A stretch of DNA of 64,000 bases, taken from assembly GCA_031548025.1 (NCBI GenBank), contig JAVBRM010000049.1:1-64000 (forward strand), written 5' to 3'. Source of the stretch: UBA5239 sp031548025 (GTDB lineage: Bacteria > Verrucomicrobiota > Lentisphaeria > Victivallales > Victivallaceae). The first letter of the stretch is position 1, and each line of letters opens with the position of its first letter. The notes beneath the pieces were generated by a model, which worked only from the letters and a program-made list of their open reading frames with translations, had not been told where the DNA came from and ran no database searches. The position numbers and the translations under genes are program-made. Below are positions 43,888-52,698 of the stretch, one piece after another.

Positions 43888-44174
43888 TTTTTAAATCCCC
43901 CGATTTAAATGATGTTTTTTCTGTTATCAAGCACAAAAGTCAAGACCCCATCTAGACCTTTTCTGCAATATTTAGATAACTTACTCTTTCATTATATACG
44001 AAAAAAAAAGAAAAAGCAAGAATAAATATAGAATAAATGCAAGTTTAGTCAATTTTTTTTAATTTTTTTAAATTGACGACTCCGCCAATACCATCACGAA
44101 AACAGCTACTGAAATTCATGCAGAAAAATTTCTCCGAATAAAAAGCTATTGTTTTCGTTCGCTGTATTTTTTTC
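43888..44174. other. AT-rich gap before the Fic gene
   Basis: The gap holds the PEP-CTERM gene upstream region, an A/T-rich stretch (43985-44070) with the inverted repeat GTCAATTT/AAATTGAC (about 44048-44077), and the gene remnant at 44075-44141. No intact gene is seen. Confidence 0.5.
44075..44141 (+). pseudogene. Remnant 3' end of a paralogue of the gene at 42753-43154
   Basis: The last 31 bases, up to and including the stop, match the end of the gene at 42753-43154 at 26 positions, with all five differences being transitions; the reading gives LLKFMQKNFSE against LLEFMRKNFSE. Further upstream the match continues as DSANTITK against DSTAATK but in a different frame, so a one-base indel is present. 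Only about 20 codons remain. Confidence 0.6.
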
Positions 44175-44202
44175 TTGACAAGCGGTGAAATATACCTATA
44201 TT
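44175..44202 (+). promoter_or_regulatory. Promoter of the Fic gene
   Basis: TTGACA (44175-44180) and TATATT (44197-44202) are 16 bases apart; TATTAT at 44199-44204 is an alternative -10 box. The predicted start site near 44209 lies downstream of a GTG at 44185, which rules that GTG out as the start codon. Confidence 0.68.
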
Positions 44203-44232
44203 ATAGCGAAAAGAATAGGAAACCACAGTTTT

Positions 44233-45312
44233 ATGAACTCATTTCGAGATTTTCTTCCGAATCTTAAGAATATTCCTTTGATAACGACCTGGGAATTGTC
44301 TGAGCTTGCGGAAATGAAGGGGCGACAGGAACTTTATACAAAGCAATCGCCGCAACGACTGAAGCGGATGCTCGAGTTCTCCATGATTGAAAGTGCTGTA
44401 TCTTCCAACCGGATTGAAGGGATTTCAATTGATGAAAAACGTATTGGAACTGTTCTCTTCGGTAAGGCGAATTTACATGACCGCAATGAGGAAGAAGTCC
44501 GGGGATATCGTAATGCTTTGGATTTAATCCATACACAGGCGTGTAAGCTTGAACTTTCTCTTGAAACGATTTGTCACCTTCATGAGTTATCACGCCCTGA
44601 GATATGGGATTCGGGAAAATTTAAAGAAAAATCCGGTGACATCATCGAAAAATATGCCGATGGATCATCCCGTGTCCGCTTCAAAACTGTCGTCTCCGAA
44701 AAGGTTGTCGAATTTCTGACCGCGGCAATTGATGGCTGCAAGGAACAAGTACGCGATAATCGGATATCTCCGCTGGTTGCTTTGGGCGCTTTTAATCTTG
44801 ATTTTCTTTGCATTCATCCATTTCGGGATGGTAATGGCCGTGTATCACGTTTGCTTCTGCTGCTGATGCTATATCAATTGGGTTATGAGGCCGGACGGTA
44901 TATCAGTATCGAAAAAATGATTGAATCTACCAAAGAACAGTATTACGAAACGTTGGAATTGTCATCTCAAAGCTGGCATACCGGTAAGCACGATGCCTGG
45001 CCCTATATCAATTATCTGTTGTTTGTATTCAGGAACGTATACAAAGAATTCGAGCAGCGTTTTGCTGATACAGCAGCCCCGCGCGGAGCTAAAACCGAAT
45101 TGGTGATCAGTGTCATCAATGGATTCGATGGTGATTTTACTTTGCGTGAACTCGAGCAGTATTGTCCAGGGGGCAGCCGGGATACAATCCGCCTGGTTCT
45201 CAAGCAGAAGGCTCAGGCGGGATTTATCGTCTCCCAGGGGCGAGGAACGGGAAGCCGCTGGAAGCGAATAAGGGTAATACCCTCTAATGAGGGTAATAAT
45301 AAGGGTAATTAA
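44233..45312 (+). CDS. Fic-domain protein (probable AMP transferase)
   Basis: The 359-residue protein has the Fic motif HPFRDGNGR (His at about 195), which transfers AMP or another nucleotide moiety from a nucleotide to a target, and an N-terminal inhibitory helix with SSNRIEG (about 57-63), which makes it a class II Fic protein with autoinhibition. A C-terminal winged-helix-like part (FTLRELEQYCPGGSRDTIRLVL) may bind DNA. The start at 44233 is set by the promoter. It stands alone, flanked by gene remnants. Self-regulation or a toxin-like role is possible. Confidence 0.88.
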   Translation: MNSFRDFLPNLKNIPLITTWELSELAEMKGRQELYTKQSPQRLKRMLEFSMIESAVSSNRIEGISIDEKRIGTVLFGKANLHDRNEEEVRGYRNALDLIHTQACKLELSLETICHLHELSRPEIWDSGKFKEKSGDIIEKYADGSSRVRFKTVVSEKVVEFLTAAIDGCKEQVRDNRISPLVALGAFNLDFLCIHPFRDGNGRVSRLLLLLMLYQLGYEAGRYISIEKMIESTKEQYYETLELSSQSWHTGKHDAWPYINYLLFVFRNVYKEFEQRFADTAAPRGAKTELVISVINGFDGDFTLRELEQYCPGGSRDTIRLVLKQKAQAGFIVSQGRGTGSRWKRIRVIPSNEGNNKGN

Positions 45313-45333
45313 GATTTTTTGAGCAGAGAAAAT

Positions 45334-45394
45334 CTTTTATTTCTTAAAGACAAAGCGGACTGTATTGTTTTCGACGACTGTCGTACTGCGGAAG
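45334..45394 (-). pseudogene. Remnant 3' end of an LD-carboxypeptidase paralogue
   Basis: These 61 bases match the 3' end of the LD-carboxypeptidase gene at 51499-51559 at 56 positions, all differences being transitions. Read on the minus strand the copy gives FRSTTVVENNTVRFVFKK and a stop, against FRSTAVIENNTVRFVFEK. The rest of the gene is gone; the match ends 12 bases before the stop codon of the GH5-like gene. Confidence 0.8.
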
Positions 45395-45405
45395 CGATTC
45401 TATTT

Positions 45406-46512
45406 TTACGATTTCCATTTCCCTTGTTTCTCCGCAAAACGCCGGTCGGCGAGATCGCAATATTTCTTAATCAATTCGATTTCGCGCGGGTCATAAGGCC
45501 GCAGATTGATCCGGAAAAGGTCGTGCATCCATTTGGTCAAATCGCATTGTCCAAGCGTGCCCTCTTCGTATGCGCGCCACATTCCTTCGTATGGTTCGTG
45601 CGTCTGCGACAAGCCGTTCACCAGTCCCCAGTTCCAGCATCCGATTTTTTCCAGGTAGAAGAGCGGAAAAACCGCAGCGACATGCCCGGACCACATGCGG
45701 TTCAGCCATTCGGTATTGAAGAGCGGACGGTTGTGTTTGCGCAATTCATCGATGATGAGCACATGCTCATCGAGTCCGCCGTAATTATGAAAGGAGATAA
45801 CGTCCGACAGTTCGAGTGCGAGCAACTCCGCCGGGGTCCAGTTGCCGAGTCCGCGCCAGGCTCCGGTGGTCAGTGGCTGTGAGGGTGACGCCGCGCGGGC
45901 TGCGGCGAAAATCCGCTCCACGTGTGGCACTGATACTTCGCCGCGGTTGCCGTTGCCGGGTTCGTTGAAGAGGTCCCAGATAACGATGCGCGGATCAGCG
46001 GCGTATTTAGTGACGATTTCGGTGACCATGGCATAAAAACGCTCCGCGATTTCCGGTTCATCAAGCACCGGGTTGTAGCCGACTACATTTTTGTAGCCGC
46101 TGTGCGGGGAATTTTTGCGCCCTCCGTGATACCCGAGGTCGTAATGCTGCGGTCCGAGTTTAAGCGGTTTGTAATTGTCATCTTTCGGCACCACGCAGTC
46201 ATTGGCGAAACAGACCATGAGCGAAATGCCATGTTTCGCGGCGGTGGCCAGAAAGCGTTCGAAGCGCTCCATGAAACCGTCGTGTTGTTCGTTCCAGACG
46301 ATAAATTCCAGAATCACCCGCATGGAATTAAATCCGGTGGCGGCCGCCAACTCCAACTCCCGGTCGGCGGTCGCCAGATGCTGTTCGAAATCGAGTTCCT
46401 GCCACAACGCGACCCGGTTGCAGCAGTCGCTCGGCAAGAAGTTGCAGCCGCGCAACCATGGCTGTGCCTCATGCCACGCCCATGCTTTTTCCGTACTCCA
46501 TTTAGCTATCAT
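45406..46512 (-). CDS. GH5-like cytosolic glycoside hydrolase
   Basis: The 368-residue TIM-barrel enzyme of clan GH-A has NSMRVILEFIVW, the acid/base Glu in VIWDLFNEPGNGN and a nucleophile Glu candidate in LFNTEWLNRMW. No signal peptide. Close relatives in this group are annotated as cellulase- or xylanase-like hydrolases; substrate is not certain. AAGGA lies upstream of the ATG. It is the last gene of the locus at 45406-51290. Confidence 0.8.
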   Translation of the reverse strand: MIAKWSTEKAWAWHEAQPWLRGCNFLPSDCCNRVALWQELDFEQHLATADRELELAAATGFNSMRVILEFIVWNEQHDGFMERFERFLATAAKHGISLMVCFANDCVVPKDDNYKPLKLGPQHYDLGYHGGRKNSPHSGYKNVVGYNPVLDEPEIAERFYAMVTEIVTKYAADPRIVIWDLFNEPGNGNRGEVSVPHVERIFAAARAASPSQPLTTGAWRGLGNWTPAELLALELSDVISFHNYGGLDEHVLIIDELRKHNRPLFNTEWLNRMWSGHVAAVFPLFYLEKIGCWNWGLVNGLSQTHEPYEGMWRAYEEGTLGQCDLTKWMHDLFRINLRPYDPREIELIKKYCDLADRRFAEKQGKWKS

Positions 46513-46534
46513 AATGCATTCCTTTTTATTTATT

Positions 46535-49513
46535 TTATTGAAAACTCACGAAGGGATAATTGAAGGGAGCCGCGCTGTGTTCGATACCTTCAATGACCCG
46601 GATACAGTTTTTGCGTTTGTCGCCGTCATTGTCATTGATCAGTAAATTAAAGCGGAAACCGCGTTTGCCGATATTCTCGTTAAGACCGACTGACTGAAAA
46701 GGTATTTCGGTCCTGTAAATGGTCGTCTTTTCCACTTCGTTGCGTTCAGTGTTCAACAGAATGTTTTTGGCCGCTTCGTCAGGTACAGAGCCACGGGGTG
46801 AGGTCCAGCACCAGACTTGGGGCTTGCCGTCGGCGAGCCGGGCCAGCCCGAACGTCCACGGTTTATCCTGATTCGGCAGCGACAGGACAAACTGAACGCT
46901 GTCCCCCTGCCAGATGGCGGCCCCCTGATGGTTCTGGATATGTACATCATCGGTTACCTGAACTTCAAGAATCAATGATTTCCCGGTCTGATACAGCCAG
47001 GCTTTGGCGCTCAAATCGTCTTTGCCCTGCCAGAACAGATGGTTTTCCGGCCCGCTGACGGCATAAGTGGTAACTTGATCCTGGCGGTCCAGAATAAAGG
47101 TCGGACTTTCGGGCCGCTTATTGGCGATGATAATATTGGAGATGACATCCCAGTCAATGCTTTCCGTGCCAATACCGGGGAGGTTCAATCTGATGGACAT
47201 TTGAGCCGGGGCGGCGGTATAGGATTTGAACTCCTTGCCCGGATGCAGGGGAATCGTGACGGAAGCGGATTTCCCCGCCGGAACGCGAAGCGCTCTTTGC
47301 CCGCCGCCGGCGACACCTTTCGGAGGGGTAAATGCGAGTTCGGCATTCAATTCCTTTTTCAGCGGATTCCGCAGGGTAAATGTGAAATTCCTGGCTTCTC
47401 CGGCGACTACCGAGCACTCCTCGCCGGTGAAGATCCGCCCTTCTACCACGGGTGGCTGTTCCTGTTTAATAATCAGGGCCTCCGGTATTGGACCGGCCTT
47501 GAGAAGCAGGGAGTCGTTCCGAGGGGCCGGCTCGGTTTCGTTGTGGAAGATATCGGAGACCGCGACCGTACCGGTAACGCCGGAAATCAGAATCAGGTGT
47601 TTTTTGGCGCTCATGCTCCAAAAGGGATAAATGAAACTTTGTTCGGCGGACCGGAATTCATGGATATGCAGGTCAGCTTCTTCAACCGGCGAGGAAAGAT
47701 AAGCTCCGCCGTAGAGCAGATCCGTTACCGTCGCATAAGTCAGGAAGGCGGGCTTCGGTTGATTGGCGTGAGTCAGGATACCGTAACGGTGCTCCCAGTT
47801 CAGCGGATCATTGCCCAAGTCATAGAAATTATACCAGTCGAGCCCGCTTGCGCCATAGACCCAAGACAGGATCAACTTTTGAAACAGCACGATGGCTTGC
47901 CCCTTTTCTCCGAATACGCTTGAAGTGGCGCCGGTTTCTTCGGAAATCCATTTCTTATCCTTACCGATCGCACCCATTGCGCGCAGTTCTTTTAACTGTT
48001 CAAGATACGCTGCTGTCGCGCCATGCCCGTGAAAGGCAAAAACGTCATAATAAGGCCGTCCTTCGCTAAGCAGTTTCTGCAATATGGTATTGTTGTGGCG
48101 CCGGGAATTGTTGCTGCGGGGCACTTGTGAATAAAGACTGGAGATACCGCCGCTCATGACCTGGGCCGCCGGATCGTTTTTCTTGATCGTGGTATAGGCG
48201 ATTTTCAGCATCCGGATATATTCATCTTCCGAAAAATTGCAGAAGTTGATAAGGTCCGGTTCGTTGCCGACAATGTAATAGGCGATTCTGCCCTTGTAAC
48301 GCTGTGACAGACGGTCGATAAATTCCCGGAAGGCTTCGTAGTCCGGACGCTTCCAGCCCTTTCTCGCCGGGTCTTTCGGCTGATAATCCTTGGCCACAGC
48401 CCAGGCCGGAGGCGGCGAGATCACATACTGAATTTGGACGCCTCGCTTCAGACAGCCTTCCACAAAGCGGTCATGGCCGGCGAAATCCCAGACCCCCTCC
48501 CGCGGCTGGATATGAACCCAGCCCGGATTACCGCGATTGTTCTTCACTCCCGTCAACTGCTGGGCGAGAGCGCCGGTGGGACCGGTGGGGCCGGCTGAAC
48601 CGAAAAGAAAAGTTTCCCGGCGTCCGCGTTCTTCAAACGGCTTCATCAACGCAAATTGCATTCTGCTGCTGATGAGCTTCCCGGATGGCCGGCTTTCCAA
48701 CTGGCAGTCCAGATGACGGACCCCGAACTTCTGGTCGCGAAGCGGAATTTCCAGGTGGAATTTCTCCTCGGGCGGAAGTGTAAAGACCACAGGAATATCC
48801 GTTGTCTGCCCGTCGGCATCCTGTACCTTCAGCGTACCGGAAACTTCGGCCGCTTCCGTGCCTGTGTTGCGAAAGAGTAAAGCCGGTTTTTCCGTCGTAC
48901 CGGGCAAAATAACCGAAAGCGGATGCCCGGGAACAAAAGAAAATGTCAAGTGCTCACTGTTGAGAACCCGGTAATCGACTGAGCGGAGAAGGATACCGCC
49001 CGGTTTGGCCGTATTGGCAATGCCGCAGACGAGACCGGAGAAACGCAGCGGCAGTTCAACCTTGCCATCTTTGTTGCCGCCGAAAGAATTTTTGTTCAAC
49101 TTGCGGGTATCGACAGTGGCCCGGACCCGGATGCTTCCTTTCAGGCTGCTTTTGAAATCAGTGGGATACTGGAAGGTTTCTCCGCCGGCGTCAACAAACC
49201 GGAGCGTCATGTTTGTGATATTATGCTCCGCTGGCAATTCTGCATTGACAAAAAATTCGGCTTCGCTGAAATCAATGACGACAGAGGATTTCAGAAGCGC
49301 GGTTTCAACCCATGCGGGTACACCCGGATTCCAGCAGAGGTTGATCGCGGGGGCTCCACCCGCAACGGTACTTTTTTCGATGCTGAAATGTTCGGACCCC
49401 GGGCGCTTCTCGGCGGTAAGGCGCAAGCCTTTTTCTGCGAATTCCAGGAGTTCCCCCGCCGCTAAACACGAGGAAAACATCATTACAGATAAAATCCAAT
49501 AAATTTTTCTCAT
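46535..49513 (-). CDS. Secreted GH39-like hydrolase with CBM9-like domain
   Basis: The 992-residue protein starts with a signal peptide (KIYWILSVMMFSSCLAAGE), followed by beta-sandwich domains (about 25-300), a clan GH-A barrel with the acid/base Glu in YYIVGNEPDL and a nucleophile candidate in KWISEETGA, a beta-rich linker and a C-terminal family 9-like carbohydrate-binding or DOMON-like domain (KAWLYQTGKSLILEVQVTDD). The start at 49513 has GGGAGA at 9 bases. It probably attacks a xylan- or galactan-like polymer at the cell surface. Confidence 0.76.
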   Translation of the reverse strand: MRKIYWILSVMMFSSCLAAGELLEFAEKGLRLTAEKRPGSEHFSIEKSTVAGGAPAINLCWNPGVPAWVETALLKSSVVIDFSEAEFFVNAELPAEHNITNMTLRFVDAGGETFQYPTDFKSSLKGSIRVRATVDTRKLNKNSFGGNKDGKVELPLRFSGLVCGIANTAKPGGILLRSVDYRVLNSEHLTFSFVPGHPLSVILPGTTEKPALLFRNTGTEAAEVSGTLKVQDADGQTTDIPVVFTLPPEEKFHLEIPLRDQKFGVRHLDCQLESRPSGKLISSRMQFALMKPFEERGRRETFLFGSAGPTGPTGALAQQLTGVKNNRGNPGWVHIQPREGVWDFAGHDRFVEGCLKRGVQIQYVISPPPAWAVAKDYQPKDPARKGWKRPDYEAFREFIDRLSQRYKGRIAYYIVGNEPDLINFCNFSEDEYIRMLKIAYTTIKKNDPAAQVMSGGISSLYSQVPRSNNSRRHNNTILQKLLSEGRPYYDVFAFHGHGATAAYLEQLKELRAMGAIGKDKKWISEETGATSSVFGEKGQAIVLFQKLILSWVYGASGLDWYNFYDLGNDPLNWEHRYGILTHANQPKPAFLTYATVTDLLYGGAYLSSPVEEADLHIHEFRSAEQSFIYPFWSMSAKKHLILISGVTGTVAVSDIFHNETEPAPRNDSLLLKAGPIPEALIIKQEQPPVVEGRIFTGEECSVVAGEARNFTFTLRNPLKKELNAELAFTPPKGVAGGGQRALRVPAGKSASVTIPLHPGKEFKSYTAAPAQMSIRLNLPGIGTESIDWDVISNIIIANKRPESPTFILDRQDQVTTYAVSGPENHLFWQGKDDLSAKAWLYQTGKSLILEVQVTDDVHIQNHQGAAIWQGDSVQFVLSLPNQDKPWTFGLARLADGKPQVWCWTSPRGSVPDEAAKNILLNTERNEVEKTTIYRTEIPFQSVGLNENIGKRGFRFNLLINDNDGDKRKNCIRVIEGIEHSAAPFNYPFVSFQ

Positions 49514-49532
49514 CAGAAACAATCTCCCGGTT

Positions 49533-50231
49533 TCAGTCCTGATCCAGTTTTTCCAGACGCAATTTGGTAGTGGTTTGCAAAGCATACACCTTGTAGTCAT
49601 GCATCTTCGCGTGACCGTCCGCGTGCCCTGCCGCCACTTTGCCGTCGTGTCCATCCGGATAACCGTTCAACTGTTGAGCAGTTGTGGAGTTGGAGGATCT
49701 GCAGAAAGAAAGCACCTCATTTCTCAGCTTATGATATGGTTGGAGCTTCCCCTCCCAATCATTATAGGAATCTCTGTGCATGATATAATCACTGCATCCA
49801 ACATTGCCGTCAAAACAGTAAGAACCCTTATAGACGATCGGGCAGTTAACTAACTGTGGACGCCATTTGCCCTGGGGATATATTCCGGCCGGAGTCCCGA
49901 GAAATCCGGTGTAAGCCAGCACTCCCAGCCCTACGGGCGGAGCCCCGTAAACAAGATTCCGGGGGTCCATTCCGGTGTTAAGCCCGACTATGGTGGCCGT
50001 TTTGCCCGAATACGGCATGCCCCCATAGGTGTCCGCGTACAGGGAAAATGCCAGCATTTGCTGTTTCAGATTGGATAGGCATTTGGTTGTGTGGGCTTTC
50101 TGACGCGCTTTGTTCAAAGCCGGCAGCAACATTGCCGCCAATATTGCAATAATTGCAATTACTACTAGGAGTTCAATAAGTGTAAAAATATATCTGCAAC
50201 TCATTCCAAATCCTTTCATGATTTTTTTCAT
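49533..50231 (-). CDS. Prepilin-like secreted protein (H-X9-DG type)
   Basis: The 232-residue protein has a basic leader, FTLIELLVVIAIIAILAAML and LPALNKARQKAHTTKCLSNL, and near the end a DG-type motif (GHDGKVAAGHADGH). AGGAG stands 10 bases before the ATG at 50231; later Met codons are possible starts. It is cotranscribed with the two hydrolase genes downstream and lies 48 bases after the LacI gene. Confidence 0.86.
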   Translation of the reverse strand: MKKIMKGFGMSCRYIFTLIELLVVIAIIAILAAMLLPALNKARQKAHTTKCLSNLKQQMLAFSLYADTYGGMPYSGKTATIVGLNTGMDPRNLVYGAPPVGLGVLAYTGFLGTPAGIYPQGKWRPQLVNCPIVYKGSYCFDGNVGCSDYIMHRDSYNDWEGKLQPYHKLRNEVLSFCRSSNSTTAQQLNGYPDGHDGKVAAGHADGHAKMHDYKVYALQTTTKLRLEKLDQD

Positions 50232-50279
50232 GACCGTTTTTCTCCTATTTTTTTGATTCAAATTCAAGATAGAAAATTA

Positions 50280-51290
50280 TTATTGCAATATGACATTATT
50301 GCGTGGATCACGCAGCGTGGCGGGTACCGCAATCCGGTAATTTTTCCGGCACGGATTGGCGATTTTCTGCAACAACCGCTCCATTGCAAGATAGCCTATT
50401 TCTTTGATGTCGTAGCGGACGGTGATAAAATCGGGGTTGTCTTCCCAACTGCCGTCGGTAAAAGCCACGATTCGGGTGGTATCGGGCATCCGCAAGCCTT
50501 TCGCCTGTACCATCTCCAGAAAAAAATCGGCGGCGGTGTAACTTGCCGTAACCAATGCTTCCGGAAAAGTTTCCATTTCCAGCAGGCGGTGGATTGGAGC
50601 CACGTAACTGACATGATCGGTGTCCCGGGCCAGGTATATGGCGGAATCCGGGATCGCGATACCGTGCCGGGCCATGCCGCAGCGAAAGCCCTCGCAATAA
50701 ATGGTGTCAATCGCGGGCATGAGCAGCACGACTTTCTTGATTCCAAGCTCAACAAGATAATCGCAAACCCGGGTGCTTTCAGTGAATTTATCGACCGTCA
50801 CAAGGTCGGCCGTGCATTCACGCCAGTTGTTGGAATGAATCACAAAAGGTACCCGGGACTCCTTCAACTGCGCGAATTGGGCTGGTGTCGGATTGCCGAC
50901 CAGAAGTACTCCCGCCGTCTCGTCGCTGCAAATCGTTTCCGGGCTGTCCGCCGGTAAAATATTCAATTTCAAGTTGAACTTATCGGAGTCTACCGCCGAA
51001 CGAATACCGGCCATGACGACACCGTAATAATCGAGCCCCATCGGATTTTTCTGTTCCGACAACGGACAGATCACGACATCGATACGCGTCCGGCTGTCGC
51101 GTACCGTGGCACCTCCGTCCAGCAGCTCGGGTTTATAGCCAAGCGAACGTATAGCCTCCCGGACATTCGACCGGGTACTGGGACTGATCCCGGGCTGGTT
51201 GTTCAATACCCGCGATACTGTAGAAGTTGATATTCCCGCAAATTTTGCGACATCTGCAAGTTTTATCGAGCTGCCTGATTTCTCTTTCAT
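50280..51290 (-). CDS. LacI-family transcriptional regulator
   Basis: The 336-residue regulator has an N-terminal helix-turn-helix (LADVAKFAGISTSTVSRVLN), a hinge (NVREAIRSLGYKP) and a sugar-binding-protein-like effector domain. It heads the locus of pseudopilin, GH39-like and GH5-like genes. Its promoter region holds five TTGC elements, probably its own operator. Confidence 0.92.
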   Translation of the reverse strand: MKEKSGSSIKLADVAKFAGISTSTVSRVLNNQPGISPSTRSNVREAIRSLGYKPELLDGGATVRDSRTRIDVVICPLSEQKNPMGLDYYGVVMAGIRSAVDSDKFNLKLNILPADSPETICSDETAGVLLVGNPTPAQFAQLKESRVPFVIHSNNWRECTADLVTVDKFTESTRVCDYLVELGIKKVVLLMPAIDTIYCEGFRCGMARHGIAIPDSAIYLARDTDHVSYVAPIHRLLEMETFPEALVTASYTAADFFLEMVQAKGLRMPDTTRIVAFTDGSWEDNPDFITVRYDIKEIGYLAMERLLQKIANPCRKNYRIAVPATLRDPRNNVILQ

Positions 51291-51325
51291 AAGAATATAA
51301 TTCCATCTTTCTGTTTATATTAATG

Positions 51326-51354
51326 ATTATAACACTGGATATCGAAAATTGCAA
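51326..51354 (-). promoter_or_regulatory. Promoter of the LacI gene at 50280-51290
   Basis: On the minus strand TTGCAA (51349-51354) and TATAAT (51326-51331) are separated by 17 bases, 36 bases before the start codon. Confidence 0.68.
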
Positions 51355-51404
51355 TAGCGTTTGCAGAGATTTTGCAATAAATTTGAATATTTGCGTTATT
51401 TGCA
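51349..51404. promoter_or_regulatory. Array of TTGC elements, candidate LacI operator
   Basis: Plus-strand TTGC begins at 51349, 51361, 51372, 51391 and 51400, mostly followed by A or G and A/T-rich bases. The first covers the -35 box and the spacing of the first three is 11-12 bp, one helical turn. Confidence 0.42.
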
Positions 51405-51501
51405 TAAAATGAAAATAAGTGGCGTGACTTCGCGGTGATAAGCTCGAAAGGTAATCGTTGTCGTCGATACTTATCATTTGTTGGAAATATATGCGTTTCT
51501 T

Positions 51502-52494
51502 TTATTTTTCAAAGACAAAACGGACTGTATTGTTTTCGATGACTGCCGTACTGCGGAAGTCCATCGCGCGGCTTGTCTTCTCATGCCCATACGGGAATCC
51601 GGTATAGACCGGAATATTTAGCGCCTGTGCGAACTCTTTCTGGATCGCGTCGATTTCCGCCGTTTCTCCGCATCTCGTGAAATAGCAGAATACCACGCCG
51701 GCCGCGCCTTTGAAGAAACCGGCTTCCCGGAGGTCTGTCAGATAGCTTCGCACTTCTGTGGGAGTTCTGTTGACGCATTCTATGAAGATGACACGTCCCC
51801 GGGTATCCGGCCGGAACTGCGGCATCTTCGAAATCACGTTGAAGCGTTCCAGATGTCCCCCCAGCACCTTGCCGCGGCAATCGCCGGGAGCCAGCGGCGT
51901 CAGGGTCACCGGTGCGACTTCCTTGCCATGAAGTGTGTCACGCATGACTCCCAGGCTTTCGTCGGTAATGCTGTGAATGGCGGCGAGCATCGGACCGGTA
52001 TAAGGATGCCCCGCCTTCTGCGACAACAGCGAGCAAAGGATGAGGGTGATATCGCTGTATCCCTGGAATGGCAGATCCGGACGTTTGCGCATGGCTTCCC
52101 AGTCGAGATTCTGGATCAGCTCGGCGGAACCTTTGCCGCCGCGCGTGCAAATGATCATATCCACTTCGGGATCGTTCCAGGCTGCCATGAAGTCTTCCAC
52201 GCGGTGCGCCAGGGGAGCGCTCTTGGTTCCGGGCTCCGCCGGATCCAGCGCGTGCTGCCCCAGCTTCACGCGGATTCCCGTTTTTTCCAGCATCTGAATA
52301 TTTTGCCGGACATTGTCGGAATTCGGAACCGACGCGGGAGAGATGACCGCAATCGTTTTGACCAGAGGCGGCAGAAGTCCGGTATAACGGGCCGAGTCGA
52401 TTTTCTTTTCATCGTACGAAAAAACCTCAGGATCCACCGCCGCCATGCCGGCTGTGACGGTGGAAGCAAGAAGAGAACACAAAATCCGTTTCAT
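51502..52494 (-). CDS. Exported LD-carboxypeptidase (peptidase S66)
   Basis: The 330-residue protein has a signal peptide (RILCSLLASTVTAGMAA) and the S66 fold: the N-terminal nucleophile Ser in FQGYSDITLI, a Glu in RVIFIECVN and the His in GFPYGHEK. Family members cut the L,D bond of murein tetrapeptides or related peptides. Export is unusual for the recycling enzyme LdcA, which is cytosolic, and suggests a periplasmic role. A degenerate copy of its 3' end occurs at 45334-45394. No clear terminator follows. Confidence 0.88.
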   Translation of the reverse strand: MKRILCSLLASTVTAGMAAVDPEVFSYDEKKIDSARYTGLLPPLVKTIAVISPASVPNSDNVRQNIQMLEKTGIRVKLGQHALDPAEPGTKSAPLAHRVEDFMAAWNDPEVDMIICTRGGKGSAELIQNLDWEAMRKRPDLPFQGYSDITLILCSLLSQKAGHPYTGPMLAAIHSITDESLGVMRDTLHGKEVAPVTLTPLAPGDCRGKVLGGHLERFNVISKMPQFRPDTRGRVIFIECVNRTPTEVRSYLTDLREAGFFKGAAGVVFCYFTRCGETAEIDAIQKEFAQALNIPVYTGFPYGHEKTSRAMDFRSTAVIENNTVRFVFEK

Positions 52495-52698
52495 AAAAAA
52501 CTCTCCGAGTTAATTCTTATACAATACTATGATTTGCCCGGAATACAAAATGTAATTACGGCATTGCTGTGTTGCGAATCGCTCCGGAAATATTCCATTC
52601 ATGATTTCATCGATGGTGAATTTTTTGCTCTTGAAATTGAATAATTCAGCATGGATGAATAAAAAATATTTTATTGATGAAATTTTATTAAAAAGCTA

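Noticed and set aside
44185..44232. Upstream GTG start adding 16 residues to the Fic protein
   Set aside because: The GTG lies between the predicted -35 and -10 boxes, upstream of the likely transcription start, so it cannot be translated from that promoter.
51853..52644. Plus-strand open frame of 263 codons opposite the LD-carboxypeptidase gene
   Set aside because: Most of it is antisense to a convincing gene. The last 30 codons (ending GEFFALEIE) lie in the free spacer and may be a gene remnant, but I found no source for them.
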